Shown piece by piece: positions 1 to 8,609 of a stretch of DNA of 64,000 nt (its first letter is position 1; each line of letters begins with the position of its first letter). The translations under genes were made by a program, and so were the position numbers. Under the pieces are notes generated by a model, which saw nothing but the letters and a program-made list of their open reading frames with translations, did no database searches and was not told where the DNA came from. This DNA is from a bacterium (GTDB lineage: Bacteria > Desulfobacterota > JAPLJL01): positions 1-64,000 of the forward strand of contig JAQTNV010000002.1 in NCBI GenBank assembly GCA_028713675.1. Direction: 5' to 3'.

Positions 1-68
1 TTGCCTTATTTTATCACTTTGAACAGAATATTGACCCGCGGGCGGGAGCCCGTAAAGGAGGCGCGAAA

Positions 69-881
69 ATGGGAGATTACAAAGTCATCGCGATCGAGAA
101 AAAGGGCCACGTGGCCTGGCTCTGGCTGAATAATCCCGACAAGCTGAACGTGATGGGCAAGCCGTTCTGGACGGATTTTCCCCTGGCGGTCCGCGAGTTG
201 GCGGACGATCCGGAGGTCTGGGTGGTGGTCGTCGCGGCCAAGGGCCGGGCCTTCTCCGCCGGCCTGGACCTGAAGACCATGGGATCCATCAGCGCGGGCG
301 CCGAGGGCATGCTCGCCGGCCGGGACAAGCTTTTAGAGGAAATCATGCACCTGCAGGAAGCCTTCACCATGATCGAGGATTGCCCCAAGCCCTTCATCGC
401 CGCCGTCCACGGGTTCTGCATCGGGGGCGGGCTCGACCTGATGGCCACCTGCGACATCCGGCTGGCCTCCGCCGACGCCGTGATCTCCCTCCGGGAAGCG
501 CGGATGGCCATCGTCGCCGACCTGGGCAGCCTCCAGCGGCTCCCCGCCATCATCGGGAAGGGCCATCTCCGGGAACTGGCCTTCACCGGCAAGGACATCG
601 ACGCCGCCCGGGCCAAAGAGATCCAGCTTTTAAACGAGGTTTACCCGGACCAGAACGCCCTTTACGCCGCCGCCGATAAGTTGGCCGGCGAGATCGCCAA
701 CAACTCCCCCCTGGTGGTCCAGGGGATCAAGCGGATCCTGAAGTTCGGGGAAGGCAAGAGCGTGAAGGACGCCCTCCAGTTCGTCGCCACCTGGAATTCC
801 TCCTTCCTTGTTTCGGAGGACCTGATCGAGGCCTTCCAGGCCTTCGCCCAGAAAAGACCGGCGGAGTTTAAGGGACGCTGA
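69..881 (+). CDS. Enoyl-CoA hydratase/isomerase family protein, dienoyl-CoA isomerase-like
   Basis: A 270-residue crotonase-fold protein, likely acting on CoA thioesters in fatty-acid or aromatic-acid breakdown. The oxyanion-hole segments AFSAGLDL (61-68) and CIGGGLDL (117-124) are intact. Asp123, Glu143 and Asp151 line up with the three acidic residues of mammalian delta3,5-delta2,4-dienoyl-CoA isomerase (the stretch ADLGSLQRLP matches its signature), so a dienoyl-CoA isomerase role is more likely than plain hydration. That function is inferred from residues only. The ATG follows a strong AAAGGAGG site. The acyl-CoA synthetase gene converges on it, which fits a shared role in acyl-CoA metabolism, but the two are not in one operon. 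Confidence 0.88.
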   Translation: MGDYKVIAIEKKGHVAWLWLNNPDKLNVMGKPFWTDFPLAVRELADDPEVWVVVVAAKGRAFSAGLDLKTMGSISAGAEGMLAGRDKLLEEIMHLQEAFTMIEDCPKPFIAAVHGFCIGGGLDLMATCDIRLASADAVISLREARMAIVADLGSLQRLPAIIGKGHLRELAFTGKDIDAARAKEIQLLNEVYPDQNALYAAADKLAGEIANNSPLVVQGIKRILKFGEGKSVKDALQFVATWNSSFLVSEDLIEAFQAFAQKRPAEFKGR

Positions 882-934
882 CAGGAAAAAAGTTTAGAGG
901 GAATTTAACCTCTGAACCGTGAACGTTGAACCTA

Positions 935-964
935 AGAACCCCGGGCTTCTCGGCTCGGGGTTCT
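935..964. terminator. Bidirectional hairpin between converging genes
   Basis: Perfect 9-bp inverted repeat AGAACCCCG (935-943) / CGGGGTTCT (956-964). It sits between the stop of the crotonase gene and the stop of the converging acyl-CoA synthetase gene. There is no long T-run, so its strength is uncertain. Confidence 0.5.
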
Positions 965-968
965 AACT

Positions 969-2984
969 TTATTCCTTATACATCGCTTCGATTAATTCGC
1001 GGTATTTATCCGCGATGAAGCGGCGCTTGAGCTTCAGCGTGGGCGTCAGTTCCCCCCCCACCTCGCTGAAAGGATGCGGGAGAAGCTGAAATTTCTTGAT
1101 TTTTTCGAAGCCGGCCAATTCCCGGTTATGGCTTTCGATCTGTTCCCGGATCAGGTCCCGGGCCCAATCGCTTTCGGCCACTTCTTCCGGACGGCCGAAC
1201 TCGATGTCATGATCATCCGCCCAGCGCTTCAGCTGGTGGAAATCCGGGACGATCAGGGCCGAGATGAATCTCCGGTTCAAGCCCACCAGGACCGCCTCGG
1301 AGATGAAAGCGCCGTGCCGCAGGGCCTGCTCGATCGGGACGGGAGCGATTTTCTTCCCCCCGGAAGTGGCAATGATTTCCTCCCGGCGGCCAGAAACCTT
1401 GAGATACCCATCGGCGTCCATCTCTCCCAGGTCACCCGTGCGGAACCAGCCATCCGTGGTGAAAAAGCCCTGCGTGCTCTCGGCGCGGGCCCAGTAGCCG
1501 TAGCGCGGGTTGAAGACCTGGTGGCCGCGGGCCTGGATCTCCCCATCCCCGGCGATCCGAACCTCGGTACCCGGAAGCGGCCGGCCGGCACTGCCGGCCC
1601 GCATTTCCACCTGGGACAGGAGGAGATAATTATCGGTGAGGAGTTCGAAAAGATTTAAGCCCGAGCCGAAGGGGACCAGTCCCTCCGCGGGACGTTCCAC
1701 CAGGTGATGGAAAAGGGAGGAGATCAGGGCCGGTCCCAGGAAACCGGGACTCTCCCGGTTCTTGAAATCCAGAAAATTCCCCGTGAGGGCGGCACCGGTC
1801 TCGGTCAGGCTGTAGCTCTCCGCCACCAGGATTCCCAGGGAACGCAGGAAGTTTTCCACCTCCCGGTCCAATTTTCCGCCCATGCAGACCCCCAGGACCC
1901 AGCGGTCCAGACCCAGCCGGGAGCGGATTTTTTCCTGCACGAACCGGAAAGCCCGGGGATAATCCCGGACGAGACCCAGGGACAGGGGCCGGCCGGCTTC
2001 CAGGGCCTTCCCGAATTCCGTCAAGGTCGACCGGGCTTTGTCCAGTTCCGCCCTGGTCCCGGCATCCAGGACCTCAATCTCGATCTGCAGGATTTCGAAA
2101 ATCTGCTCAAAAAAATCGGGGATCGAATTGATCACCTGGGGACGGATCCCCATGATGTCCTCCGGCAGGGAAGCCAGGCTCTCCGCGAAATTGATCTCGC
2201 CTCCCAGGGCCAGGGGCAGGTAATAATCGAACAATCTTCCCGACACCTGACCCAGAGGCAGATGGCAGAGATTGCTCAGGGAAAGACCCCGCTTCAAAAT
2301 CAGGGAAAAGAAAGGAGTTTTCAGCACCTGGTGGAGATTGGCCAGCAGGTTGGCCTGGGTCAGGACCACCCCCTTGGGCTCCCCGCAGGTCCCGGGGGTA
2401 AAAACCACCGAGATCGGGTCGATCTCCCGGATCCCCCGGATCCGCCTTTCCAGCTCGGCGGGATCGGTCAGGTCGCGTCCCATTTCCTGGACCTCCCCGC
2501 AGCTGATCATCCGGCCGTCGGACCGCTCCGGAAGGGAATCGAGGGAAACAATCCGGGTGAGCTGGGGAACATCCTTGGCCACCGCGTTCATGATCCGGAG
2601 ATGGTCGACCGAGCCGGTGAGGGCGAAGCGGGCCTGGCAATCACGGATCCGGGCGGCCACCTGGCGGGGAGTCTGGGTGGGATAAAGCGGCACCCCGATC
2701 CCGCCGGACATCTGGATCGCCTGGTCGGCGATCACCCAGTGGGGGCGGTTGGGAGAAAAAATCGCCACCCGGTCGCCCGCCTTGAGTCCCAGGCAGATGA
2801 GCCCGGCGGCCAGTTCCCTGGCTTCGTGGGCCGCTTCCCGGAAAGTAAAGGTCTGAAAATCCCGGCTTCCCTGGCTGGCTTTGAATTTTACCTTTAAGAA
2901 AATCCGGTCCCCGAACCGGTCGGCCTGGCCCAGGAAAAGATCGCAGAGGTTCCGGGCCTTGAGGGGACTCTCCATGCCCTTCAT
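969..2984 (-). CDS. Long-chain acyl-CoA synthetase (AMP-forming)
   Basis: A 671-residue member of the ANL superfamily that activates fatty acids with ATP and CoA. Visible motifs in order: the phosphate-binding loop FTPGTCGEPKG (a variant of TSGTTGxPKG), YSLTETGAALTG, GWFRTGDLGEMDADGYLKVSGR, and the C-terminal GGKKIAP lysine segment. Length and the insert between the loop and the YxxTE motif are typical of eukaryote-like long-chain FadD/LACS proteins. The chain-length preference cannot be read from sequence. It converges on the crotonase gene, suggesting a beta-oxidation-type acyl-CoA pathway nearby. The ATG at 2984 reads MKGMESPL; a second in-frame ATG three codons later is also possible. Confidence 0.9.
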   Translation of the reverse strand: MKGMESPLKARNLCDLFLGQADRFGDRIFLKVKFKASQGSRDFQTFTFREAAHEARELAAGLICLGLKAGDRVAIFSPNRPHWVIADQAIQMSGGIGVPLYPTQTPRQVAARIRDCQARFALTGSVDHLRIMNAVAKDVPQLTRIVSLDSLPERSDGRMISCGEVQEMGRDLTDPAELERRIRGIREIDPISVVFTPGTCGEPKGVVLTQANLLANLHQVLKTPFFSLILKRGLSLSNLCHLPLGQVSGRLFDYYLPLALGGEINFAESLASLPEDIMGIRPQVINSIPDFFEQIFEILQIEIEVLDAGTRAELDKARSTLTEFGKALEAGRPLSLGLVRDYPRAFRFVQEKIRSRLGLDRWVLGVCMGGKLDREVENFLRSLGILVAESYSLTETGAALTGNFLDFKNRESPGFLGPALISSLFHHLVERPAEGLVPFGSGLNLFELLTDNYLLLSQVEMRAGSAGRPLPGTEVRIAGDGEIQARGHQVFNPRYGYWARAESTQGFFTTDGWFRTGDLGEMDADGYLKVSGRREEIIATSGGKKIAPVPIEQALRHGAFISEAVLVGLNRRFISALIVPDFHQLKRWADDHDIEFGRPEEVAESDWARDLIREQIESHNRELAGFEKIKKFQLLPHPFSEVGGELTPTLKLKRRFIADKYRELIEAMYKE

Positions 2985-3007
2985 TCTAATTATTTACCCG
3001 CAATTGA

Positions 3008-3034
3008 AAAGCCCGGTGAACCCCGGGCTTTATT
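3008..3034 (-). terminator. Intrinsic terminator downstream of tRNA-Ala
   Basis: Inverted repeat AAAGCCCGG (3008-3016) / CCGGGCTTT (3023-3031). Read on the minus strand it lies just past the tRNA 3' end and is followed by T residues. On the plus strand it is also followed by a T-rich run. Confidence 0.6.
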
Positions 3035-3041
3035 TTATTTA

Positions 3042-3117
3042 TGGTGGAGCTGATGGGATTCGAACCCACTACCTCCTGAATGCCATTCAGGCGCTCTCCC
3101 AATTGAGCTACAGCCCC
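3042..3117 (-). tRNA. tRNA-Ala (anticodon GGC)
   Basis: A complete 76-nt cloverleaf with encoded CCA. The acceptor stem GGGGCTG / CAGCTCC contains the G3:U70 pair that specifies alanine. The anticodon stem CCTGA/TCAGG encloses a 7-nt loop with GGC at positions 34-36, and the T arm contains GGTTCGAATCC-type sequence. Confidence 0.96.
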
Positions 3118-3212
3118 CGTTCTTTCCCAAAGATTATACCCGACTTTAAATCAAACTCAAGCCATTCAGGCAGCAGGTGACAAGTATCAGGTAACCGGTT
3201 TTCGGCTGCCGG

Positions 3213-3235
3213 CCTGTCCTGAGCCTGTCGAAGGA
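3213..3235. repeat. Short dispersed hairpin repeat (TCCTGAGC...CGAAGGA type)
   Basis: A TCCT...AGGA hairpin-like unit in the spacer between tRNA-Ala and hypA. A related unit with the same ends occurs at 24563-24583 in another spacer. No coding potential is credited to it. Confidence 0.45.
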
Positions 3236-3250
3236 TTACCGGCCACTTTT

Positions 3251-3592
3251 TTATTCGACTTCAATATCCTTGACCATGAACTCCATCCCGGTGACCACTT
3301 CCAGATCTTCGGACTGGCAGGCGGGACAGCGGAAATCCGCTTCGGAAAGCTGGGATTCCTTTTTGCAGGCGGAACACCGCACCCGCACCGGGATCGTTTC
3401 CAGTTCGATCTTGGCCCCGGCCGCCATGGTCCCCTCGGAAACAAAGGTGAAACACCATTCCAGGGTCTGAGGAACGATCGCCCGCATCTCCCCCGCCACC
3501 AGGCGGATCCGGACGATCTTCTGCGCCCCGCCCCGCCGGGCGGCGTCCTCGACAATCCGGAGAATTTCCTGGGCGATGGCCGTCTCGTGCAT
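3251..3592 (-). CDS. hypA: Hydrogenase nickel incorporation protein HypA
   Basis: A 113-residue protein, the usual HypA length. HypA delivers Ni(II) to the large subunit of [NiFe]-hydrogenase during maturation. The N-terminal MHE that binds nickel is intact, and the zinc site is formed by CSAC and CPAC pairs about two thirds of the way along. It lies 10 bp downstream of the ferredoxin-domain gene on the same strand, so the two are probably co-transcribed. No other hyp gene or hydrogenase gene is in the window. Confidence 0.93.
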   Translation of the reverse strand: MHETAIAQEILRIVEDAARRGGAQKIVRIRLVAGEMRAIVPQTLEWCFTFVSEGTMAAGAKIELETIPVRVRCSACKKESQLSEADFRCPACQSEDLEVVTGMEFMVKDIEVE

Positions 3593-3602
3593 AGGGTACC
3601 GC

Positions 3603-4697
3603 CTATTTCGTCGCCGCGGCCTGAGTTTCCTGGAGAATCGTCATCCGGAGCTCGGTCAGGTTGGAAACCGGGGCGCGGAAACCTTTCCGTTCCGAGAGAG
3701 AAATCGCCTCGGCGGGACAGGTGGAAACACAGGCCCCGCAGCCCAGGCATTTCTTGGCGTCGATCTTCACCTTTTTCCCGCTGGTCTTGATGGCCTTTAT
3801 CTGGCAGCGGTCGATGCAGACCTCGCAGCCGGTGCATGCCTTCTGGTCCAGGACCGCCTGGAAGCGCGAGAACGCCACCGCGTTGGGAACCTGAAATCGG
3901 TTGATCCCCTGCAGGAAGCCGCAGCAGCAGCCGCAGCAGTTGCAGGTGAAATTGATCTTTTCCTGGATGTTGTCCACCACGTGCACCAGCCCCGCTTTCT
4001 CCGCGCGGTCAAGGGCCTTGAGCATCTGCGACTCGTTGGCCGCCTGGGCGAAGCCGCGCTCGACCGTGAAGCGGGCGAAGGGCCCGAAAACCATGCAGAC
4101 GTCCACCGGGGCGGAGCAGGCCTTGCCCAGGATCCTTTTTTCCGTCCGGCAGTAGCAGTTGCCGATGGCCAGGTCTTTGGTTTCCCGGATGTAGCGAGAA
4201 ATCGCCTCGTAGGGCTGAATCGAGCTCTGGGGACCGACCTGGGACTCCACCGCGATGACCCGGGTATAGGGGGTCTTGGCGCGAAAGAGAAATTGGGAGA
4301 GTCCCATCTGTTCAAAAAATTCCTCGAACATCTTGGCCAGCTTCACCTGGGCCGGCCCGGAGACGGGAGGTTTCTCCCCCATGAACTGCAATTCGATAAT
4401 CCCCGGGACCAGCGGCAAAAGCTGGTATTGCTTCCCTCCCCCTTTTTTCCCGACGTAAACCAGACCCTTGTCCGCCATCTTCTCCAGCCGGGGAATGAGA
4501 TCCTCGGACTTTTTACCCACGGTGCCGGCAATTTCCTCGATGTCCGTGACGGCGAAGGACAGATCCAGGGCCAGTTCCGCCTCCTCCGGGGTAAAAACTA
4601 TCTTAAGGATGTCCTCCAGTTTCCGGCCCGCCTTCTCGTCCAGTGAATAGAAAGACAGTTTTCCGCCCAAGCTTTTAAAAAGGTCCTGGTTTTCCAT
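3603..4697 (-). CDS. 4Fe-4S dicluster ferredoxin-domain protein with winged-helix-like N-terminus
   Basis: A 364-residue soluble protein when started at the ATG at 4697, which follows AGGAGG; an upstream in-frame start would add an implausible 27-residue hydrophobic leader. The N-terminal third (through EEIAGTVGKKSEDLIPRLEKMADKGLVYV) resembles a winged helix. The middle has extra cysteines (NCYCRTEK, KACSAPVDVC) and the striking cluster CNCCGCCC. The C-terminus carries two 4Fe-4S motifs, CTGCEVCIDRC and CLGCGACVSTCP. This suggests electron transfer, perhaps with redox sensing. The hypA neighbour hints at a link to hydrogenase metabolism. I do not recognise a named function. Confidence 0.75.
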   Translation of the reverse strand: MENQDLFKSLGGKLSFYSLDEKAGRKLEDILKIVFTPEEAELALDLSFAVTDIEEIAGTVGKKSEDLIPRLEKMADKGLVYVGKKGGGKQYQLLPLVPGIIELQFMGEKPPVSGPAQVKLAKMFEEFFEQMGLSQFLFRAKTPYTRVIAVESQVGPQSSIQPYEAISRYIRETKDLAIGNCYCRTEKRILGKACSAPVDVCMVFGPFARFTVERGFAQAANESQMLKALDRAEKAGLVHVVDNIQEKINFTCNCCGCCCGFLQGINRFQVPNAVAFSRFQAVLDQKACTGCEVCIDRCQIKAIKTSGKKVKIDAKKCLGCGACVSTCPAEAISLSERKGFRAPVSNLTELRMTILQETQAAATK

Positions 4698-4740
4698 CTG
4701 TGCCTGCCTCCTTTTTAAATAAACTGAACCCGCTAAAATA

Positions 4741-4965
4741 TAACATAATAAAATCAATAACCAATTACCAAGTTCCAATTACCAGACAATAATCAATGAA
4801 CACTTTTCAACCACCAATTTTCAAATGTAGAAATACAAAATGAGAATAAATAATCAATCCCTTATCCTGTATCCTGTTTGATTATTGGAATTTGTTTGGT
4901 AATTTGGAGCTTGGAATTTATTTGGTGATTGGAATTTGGTTATTGGAGCTTGAGTATCTGATGGA
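4741..4965. repeat. AT-rich intergenic array of TTGG/AATT-type short repeats
   Basis: The spacer upstream of the M20 gene is built from degenerate units such as AATTACCAA, TTCCAATTACC and, further on, TTTGGTAATTTGG and TTGGAATTTG. The same wording recurs at 8448-8600 and 45230-45330. It differs sharply in composition from the flanking genes. Confidence 0.6.
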
Positions 4966-4977
4966 GGAATATCCAAA

Positions 4978-6183
4978 ATGATTTCACCGAGTTTGCCCGC
5001 CGGACTAATAGCTAAAATTGACTCCGCCTTTCCCGCCGCGGCCCGGGAAGCCCGCGAGCTCGCCCTTTTTCTCCACCGGAATCCCGAGATTTCCCTCCAG
5101 GAATTCAAATCCGCGGAACGGATCGGGCAGATCCTCTCCGCGGCCGGTTTCCGGGTCCGTCCCGGGATCGGCGGTCTGAAAACCGCCTTCCGCGCCGAAT
5201 ACGGCCGGAGTAAAAAACCGGCCGTCGCTTTTCTGGCCGAGTATGACGCCCTTCCCGGCCTGGGACACGCCTGCGGCCACAACCTGATCGCGGGGGCGAG
5301 CGTGGGCGCGGCCCTGGCCCTGGCCGCGGCTCTCCCTCCGGAAAACGCAAACATCGTGGTCCTGGGAACCCCGGCGGAGGAAACCCTGGGAGGCAAAATC
5401 CCCCTCCTGGCCGCCCGGGCGTTCGCCGGGGTCGGGGCGGCCTTCCTGGCCCACCCCTCGAATCAAACCCGGGTGCATTCGCGCTCCCTGGCCCTGGTCA
5501 GCCTGGAGATCACCTTCCTGGGCAAATCCTCCCACGCCGCCGCGGCTCCGGAAAAAGGCATCAACGCGCTGGATGCCCTGATCCAGGTCTTTAATTCCCT
5601 CGGGCCCCTGCGGGCCAAGCTGCCGTTCGGATCCCGGGCCGACGGGATCATCCGCGAAGGGGGCCGGGCCCCGAATATTATCCCCGACCGGACCGTCGGG
5701 GCTTTTTTCCTGCGCGCCCGGAACCTGCCTCTCCTGGAAGCGGTGCGGAGGGATTTCGGAAGGTGCGTCCGCGCGGCCGAAATCTCCACCGGGGCCCGGG
5801 GCCGGATCCTGCAGCAGGGATTCGTCTACGCCCCTTTCCTTTCCCATCCCAGCCTGGGTGAAATCTTCGAAAAAACCGGGACAATGACCGGACTGAAATT
5901 CACCTCCGCAGAGACCCAGGGCCTGGGCTCATCGGATATCGGGAACGTCAGCCAGGCGCTTCCCTGCCTGCATCCCACCTACGCCATCGCCTCCCCGGAA
6001 ACCGTCGAGCACAGCCGGGAATTCGCCCGGGCCGCGGGAGAGGAAAAAGCCCTGCGGGAGATGCTGAAAGTCGCCCGGGCCATGGCCTACTCGGGCGGTT
6101 TTATTCTGTCCCGGCCGGGGCTTTTTCAACTACTGCAAAAAGAGCAGAAATTACTCATAAAAAAATCGCTTCTGCCACTTTAA
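4978..6183 (+). CDS. M20 family metal-dependent amidohydrolase
   Basis: A 401-residue protein of the M20D peptidase/amidohydrolase group, which hydrolyses N-acyl amino acids or related amides using two metal ions. Metal-site segments are visible: YDALPGLGHACGHN near residues 83-96, GTPAEET near 128, and a late LHPTYAI histidine segment. The lid/dimerisation domain lies between (SLEITFLGKSSHAAAAPEKG). The start follows GGAGGA at 4963-4968. The true substrate is unknown. It is flanked by repeat-rich spacers and is probably transcribed alone. Confidence 0.85.
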   Translation: MISPSLPAGLIAKIDSAFPAAAREARELALFLHRNPEISLQEFKSAERIGQILSAAGFRVRPGIGGLKTAFRAEYGRSKKPAVAFLAEYDALPGLGHACGHNLIAGASVGAALALAAALPPENANIVVLGTPAEETLGGKIPLLAARAFAGVGAAFLAHPSNQTRVHSRSLALVSLEITFLGKSSHAAAAPEKGINALDALIQVFNSLGPLRAKLPFGSRADGIIREGGRAPNIIPDRTVGAFFLRARNLPLLEAVRRDFGRCVRAAEISTGARGRILQQGFVYAPFLSHPSLGEIFEKTGTMTGLKFTSAETQGLGSSDIGNVSQALPCLHPTYAIASPETVEHSREFARAAGEEKALREMLKVARAMAYSGGFILSRPGLFQLLQKEQKLLIKKSLLPL

Positions 6184-6456
6184 TAAAACATTTTCCCCGC
6201 TTTCTGACCCAGAAATGAAACTACGGCTAAAACCCTAGAGAACTGCCATTTTTCCCGGGGAAAACCATCTGAAAAATTTTGGCTATAGCCTTGACGTCCC
6301 TGGCTTTGATAAGATGTCAAAAACCCGGTATTGGTCCGCTCCGGGAAAACATATTGTCGGAACCTCGGTCCGGTCGCCGGACCTTCTCCGGCCAGAGAAG
6401 GATTTTTATTGCCTACTATTAAATTATAAGTTTATAATTTTGATTTAAGATTAGAT
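6184..6456. other. 273-bp spacer with overlapping hairpins upstream of def
   Basis: No gene is visible. It contains two adjacent hairpins: GGTCCGG (6367-6373) / CCGGACC (6377-6383), and CCTTCTC (6382-6388) / GAGAAGG (6395-6401) followed by ATTTTTATT. They share two bases, so they compete. The second resembles an intrinsic terminator placed 55 bp before def. No known riboswitch class was recognised. Confidence 0.4.
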
Positions 6457-6957
6457 ATGCATATACTAACTTATCCCGATCCCGTGCTTTATCGCCAGGC
6501 ATCACCGGTGGACCGGATCGGGCCGGCGGAGCGCAAGCTCTGCGATCAGATGCTGGAAACGCTTTACCAGGCCCGGGGGGTAGGTTTGGCCGCGCCCCAG
6601 GTCGGGGTTTCCGTCCGGATCGCGGTCATAGACCTGAATACGCCTGAAATCGGGAGGGATCCCCTGGTTCTGATCAATCCGGTCATAACGCGCCGGGAAG
6701 GGGAAATTCTCTGGGACGAGGGATGTTTGAGCTGCCCCGGGTTCCGCACCGAGATGAAAAGAAGCGGGGAGGTGTGGGTCCGGGCACGAAATCAGGAAGG
6801 ACGGGAGATTGAAATCTCGGGGCGAAATCTCCTGGCGGTGGTGATTCAGCATGAACTGGACCATTTTGAGGGAAAACTTCTGGTCGATCAGGCCGGCCGT
6901 TTGAGGAAAAGTCTTTACCTGCGGAAACTCAAGAAAATGCAGCGGGAAAAATCCTGA
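6457..6957 (+). CDS. def: Peptide deformylase
   Basis: A 166-residue enzyme that removes the formyl group from the initiator methionine of new proteins. All three signature motifs are present: GVGLAAPQVG, EGCLSCPG (metal-binding Cys) and QHELDHFEG (metal-binding His residues and catalytic Glu). Length is normal. The ATG at 6457 lacks a clear Shine-Dalgarno site. The stop codon shares one base with the ATG of the next gene, and fmt lies 1.65 kb downstream, the usual functional partner of def. Confidence 0.95.
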   Translation: MHILTYPDPVLYRQASPVDRIGPAERKLCDQMLETLYQARGVGLAAPQVGVSVRIAVIDLNTPEIGRDPLVLINPVITRREGEILWDEGCLSCPGFRTEMKRSGEVWVRARNQEGREIEISGRNLLAVVIQHELDHFEGKLLVDQAGRLRKSLYLRKLKKMQREKS

Positions 6958-8441
6958 TGAAATCTGGCCGGCTGGAAGAAAACACGATTGCGGAGATCCT
7001 CCGCGACCTTTACCAGGAACATACCGACGGGGTACTCACTATCCGTCAGGGCGAGGCGGAAAAGCAGCTTTACTTCGCCTACGGATCCCCGATTTTCGCC
7101 ACTTCCAATCAGCGCGAGGATCGCATGGGATCCATCCTTTACAGCCAGGGCAAGGTCAGCCGGGAAAACCTGGTCCGGGCCATCGATAAAACCAAGACCA
7201 GCGGGAAACGCTTCGGCACGGTCCTGGTGGAACTGGGGATAATCTCGCCGGAAGAGCTGGTCCAGACGGTCTTCGTCCAGGTGGAGGCCATTATCCTGAG
7301 TCTCTTCGCCTGGGAGGAAGGAACTTTCGAGTTCCAGGCCGGGCCGGTCTCGACGGAGGAAATTGTCGCTCTCAACCTGAACCCGATCCTCCTGATCTGC
7401 AAGGGAGTCAGGGAAAATTTCTCGATGACCCAGGTCGATCGTTTTCTCGGCAACCTGGATCAGGTTCTCTACTCCAATTCCGATCCCAATTACCTGTATT
7501 CCGAGCTGAACCAGATCCCGATTTTCGTGGAGATCATCGCCCAGCTCAACGGGGAGAAAACCATCGCCGATCTGCTGCAGGCCACCCCGGCTTCCCCCGA
7601 GGAAGTCCTGCGGGCCCTGGTGGCTCTGAAAATCCTGGGCAGCGCCCTCGAACACCCTCCTTCGGAATTGCCCGCCGCGGAAAGCCCGGCCCCGCTTCCG
7701 GAGGAGGAAGCGCCGGGCTCGGGATTGGATGAGCTTCTCGCCGAAGACGTCAACCAGACCAGCTTCCGGGAGGAAATCTGCAGCATATTCGACCGTCTGG
7801 CCTCCGCGAATTATTATGAAATCCTGGGGGTGACCCGGAAGGCCGAAAAAAACGAGATCGTCCAGAATTACAGCGAACTCTCCAAAAAATATCACCCCGA
7901 CCAGTTCCGGAGCCCGGAGCTGAAGGACCTGGCCGAGAAGGCCTTGGAAATCTTCAACCAGATCACGGTCGCTTATACCACCCTGACCAACCCACAAAAC
8001 CGGGAGGAATACAACCATTCCCTGGAGAAGGAGCGGATCCAGAGCCTGTTCTCCGACGACACCCTGGACCCGTCCGAGGCCCGGCGTCACTACGAACGCG
8101 GAATGATCCTTTACCAGGAGAGCGACCTGCGCGGAGCGCTCAAGGCCTTCGATCTCGCCGCCTCCATCGATCCTTCCGTTTCCGATTACTACACCGGGCT
8201 GGGCCTGCTCCAGGCCATGGAAATCGACGGGAAGCCTCCCAACATTACCGAGGCGGAACGCATGTTTAAAAAGGCCATCAGCCTGAAGCCGGAGGAGGCC
8301 AGAAATTACTTTTATCTCGGCCAGCTCTACAAATCCCGGGAGGAATACACCCTGGCCCGGGAATATCTCCGCAAGGCCCTGGAAAAGCGTCCGAATTACG
8401 CCCAGGCCAAGTCCGAGCTGAAAAAGGTTGAGAGCCTATAA
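6957..8441 (+). CDS. DUF4388 (PATAN-like) - J domain - TPR protein
   Basis: A 494-residue cytoplasmic protein with three parts. The N-terminal 130 residues resemble DUF4388/PATAN modules (GVLTIRQGEAEKQLYFAYGSPIFA...), often found in bacterial signalling proteins. After a low-complexity Pro/Glu linker near 230-260, a J domain at about 280-345 has the HPD tripeptide (KKYHPDQF) needed to stimulate DnaK. The C-terminus has tetratricopeptide repeats (about 365-490). The combination suggests a DnaK recruiter with a signalling input. It overlaps def by one base, so translation is probably coupled. Confidence 0.85.
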   Translation: MKSGRLEENTIAEILRDLYQEHTDGVLTIRQGEAEKQLYFAYGSPIFATSNQREDRMGSILYSQGKVSRENLVRAIDKTKTSGKRFGTVLVELGIISPEELVQTVFVQVEAIILSLFAWEEGTFEFQAGPVSTEEIVALNLNPILLICKGVRENFSMTQVDRFLGNLDQVLYSNSDPNYLYSELNQIPIFVEIIAQLNGEKTIADLLQATPASPEEVLRALVALKILGSALEHPPSELPAAESPAPLPEEEAPGSGLDELLAEDVNQTSFREEICSIFDRLASANYYEILGVTRKAEKNEIVQNYSELSKKYHPDQFRSPELKDLAEKALEIFNQITVAYTTLTNPQNREEYNHSLEKERIQSLFSDDTLDPSEARRHYERGMILYQESDLRGALKAFDLAASIDPSVSDYYTGLGLLQAMEIDGKPPNITEAERMFKKAISLKPEEARNYFYLGQLYKSREEYTLAREYLRKALEKRPNYAQAKSELKKVESL

Positions 8442-8447
8442 TAAAAA

Positions 8448-8600
8448 CAAATTCCAAACTCCAAACGACAAATTCCAAACCCCAATTTTCAAATATAAGT
8501 TATTAAGATTCATATTTTTCAAATATAATTTCCTCTAATAAATTTCCTTTTTGTTTGGCAATTTGAATTTGGTAATTGTTTGGTAATTGGGATTTAACTT
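8448..8600. repeat. AT-rich short-repeat array
   Basis: The spacer between the J-domain gene and fmt repeats AAATTCCAAAC-like units, then TTTGGCAATTTGAATTTGGTAATTG units in the opposite sense. It belongs to the same family as 4741-4965 and 45230-45330. Confidence 0.55.
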
Positions 8601-8609
8601 TTTATTATC

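Noticed and set aside
1704-2897. A 397-codon open frame on the plus strand opposite the acyl-CoA synthetase gene
   Set aside because: It has no ribosome-binding site, its translation is low-complexity and rich in Gly/Gln/Pro, and the minus-strand frame is a clear enzyme. Long antisense frames are common here because of high G+C; the same applies to 3576-4646, 6915-8090, 16241-17377 and 26037-27059.
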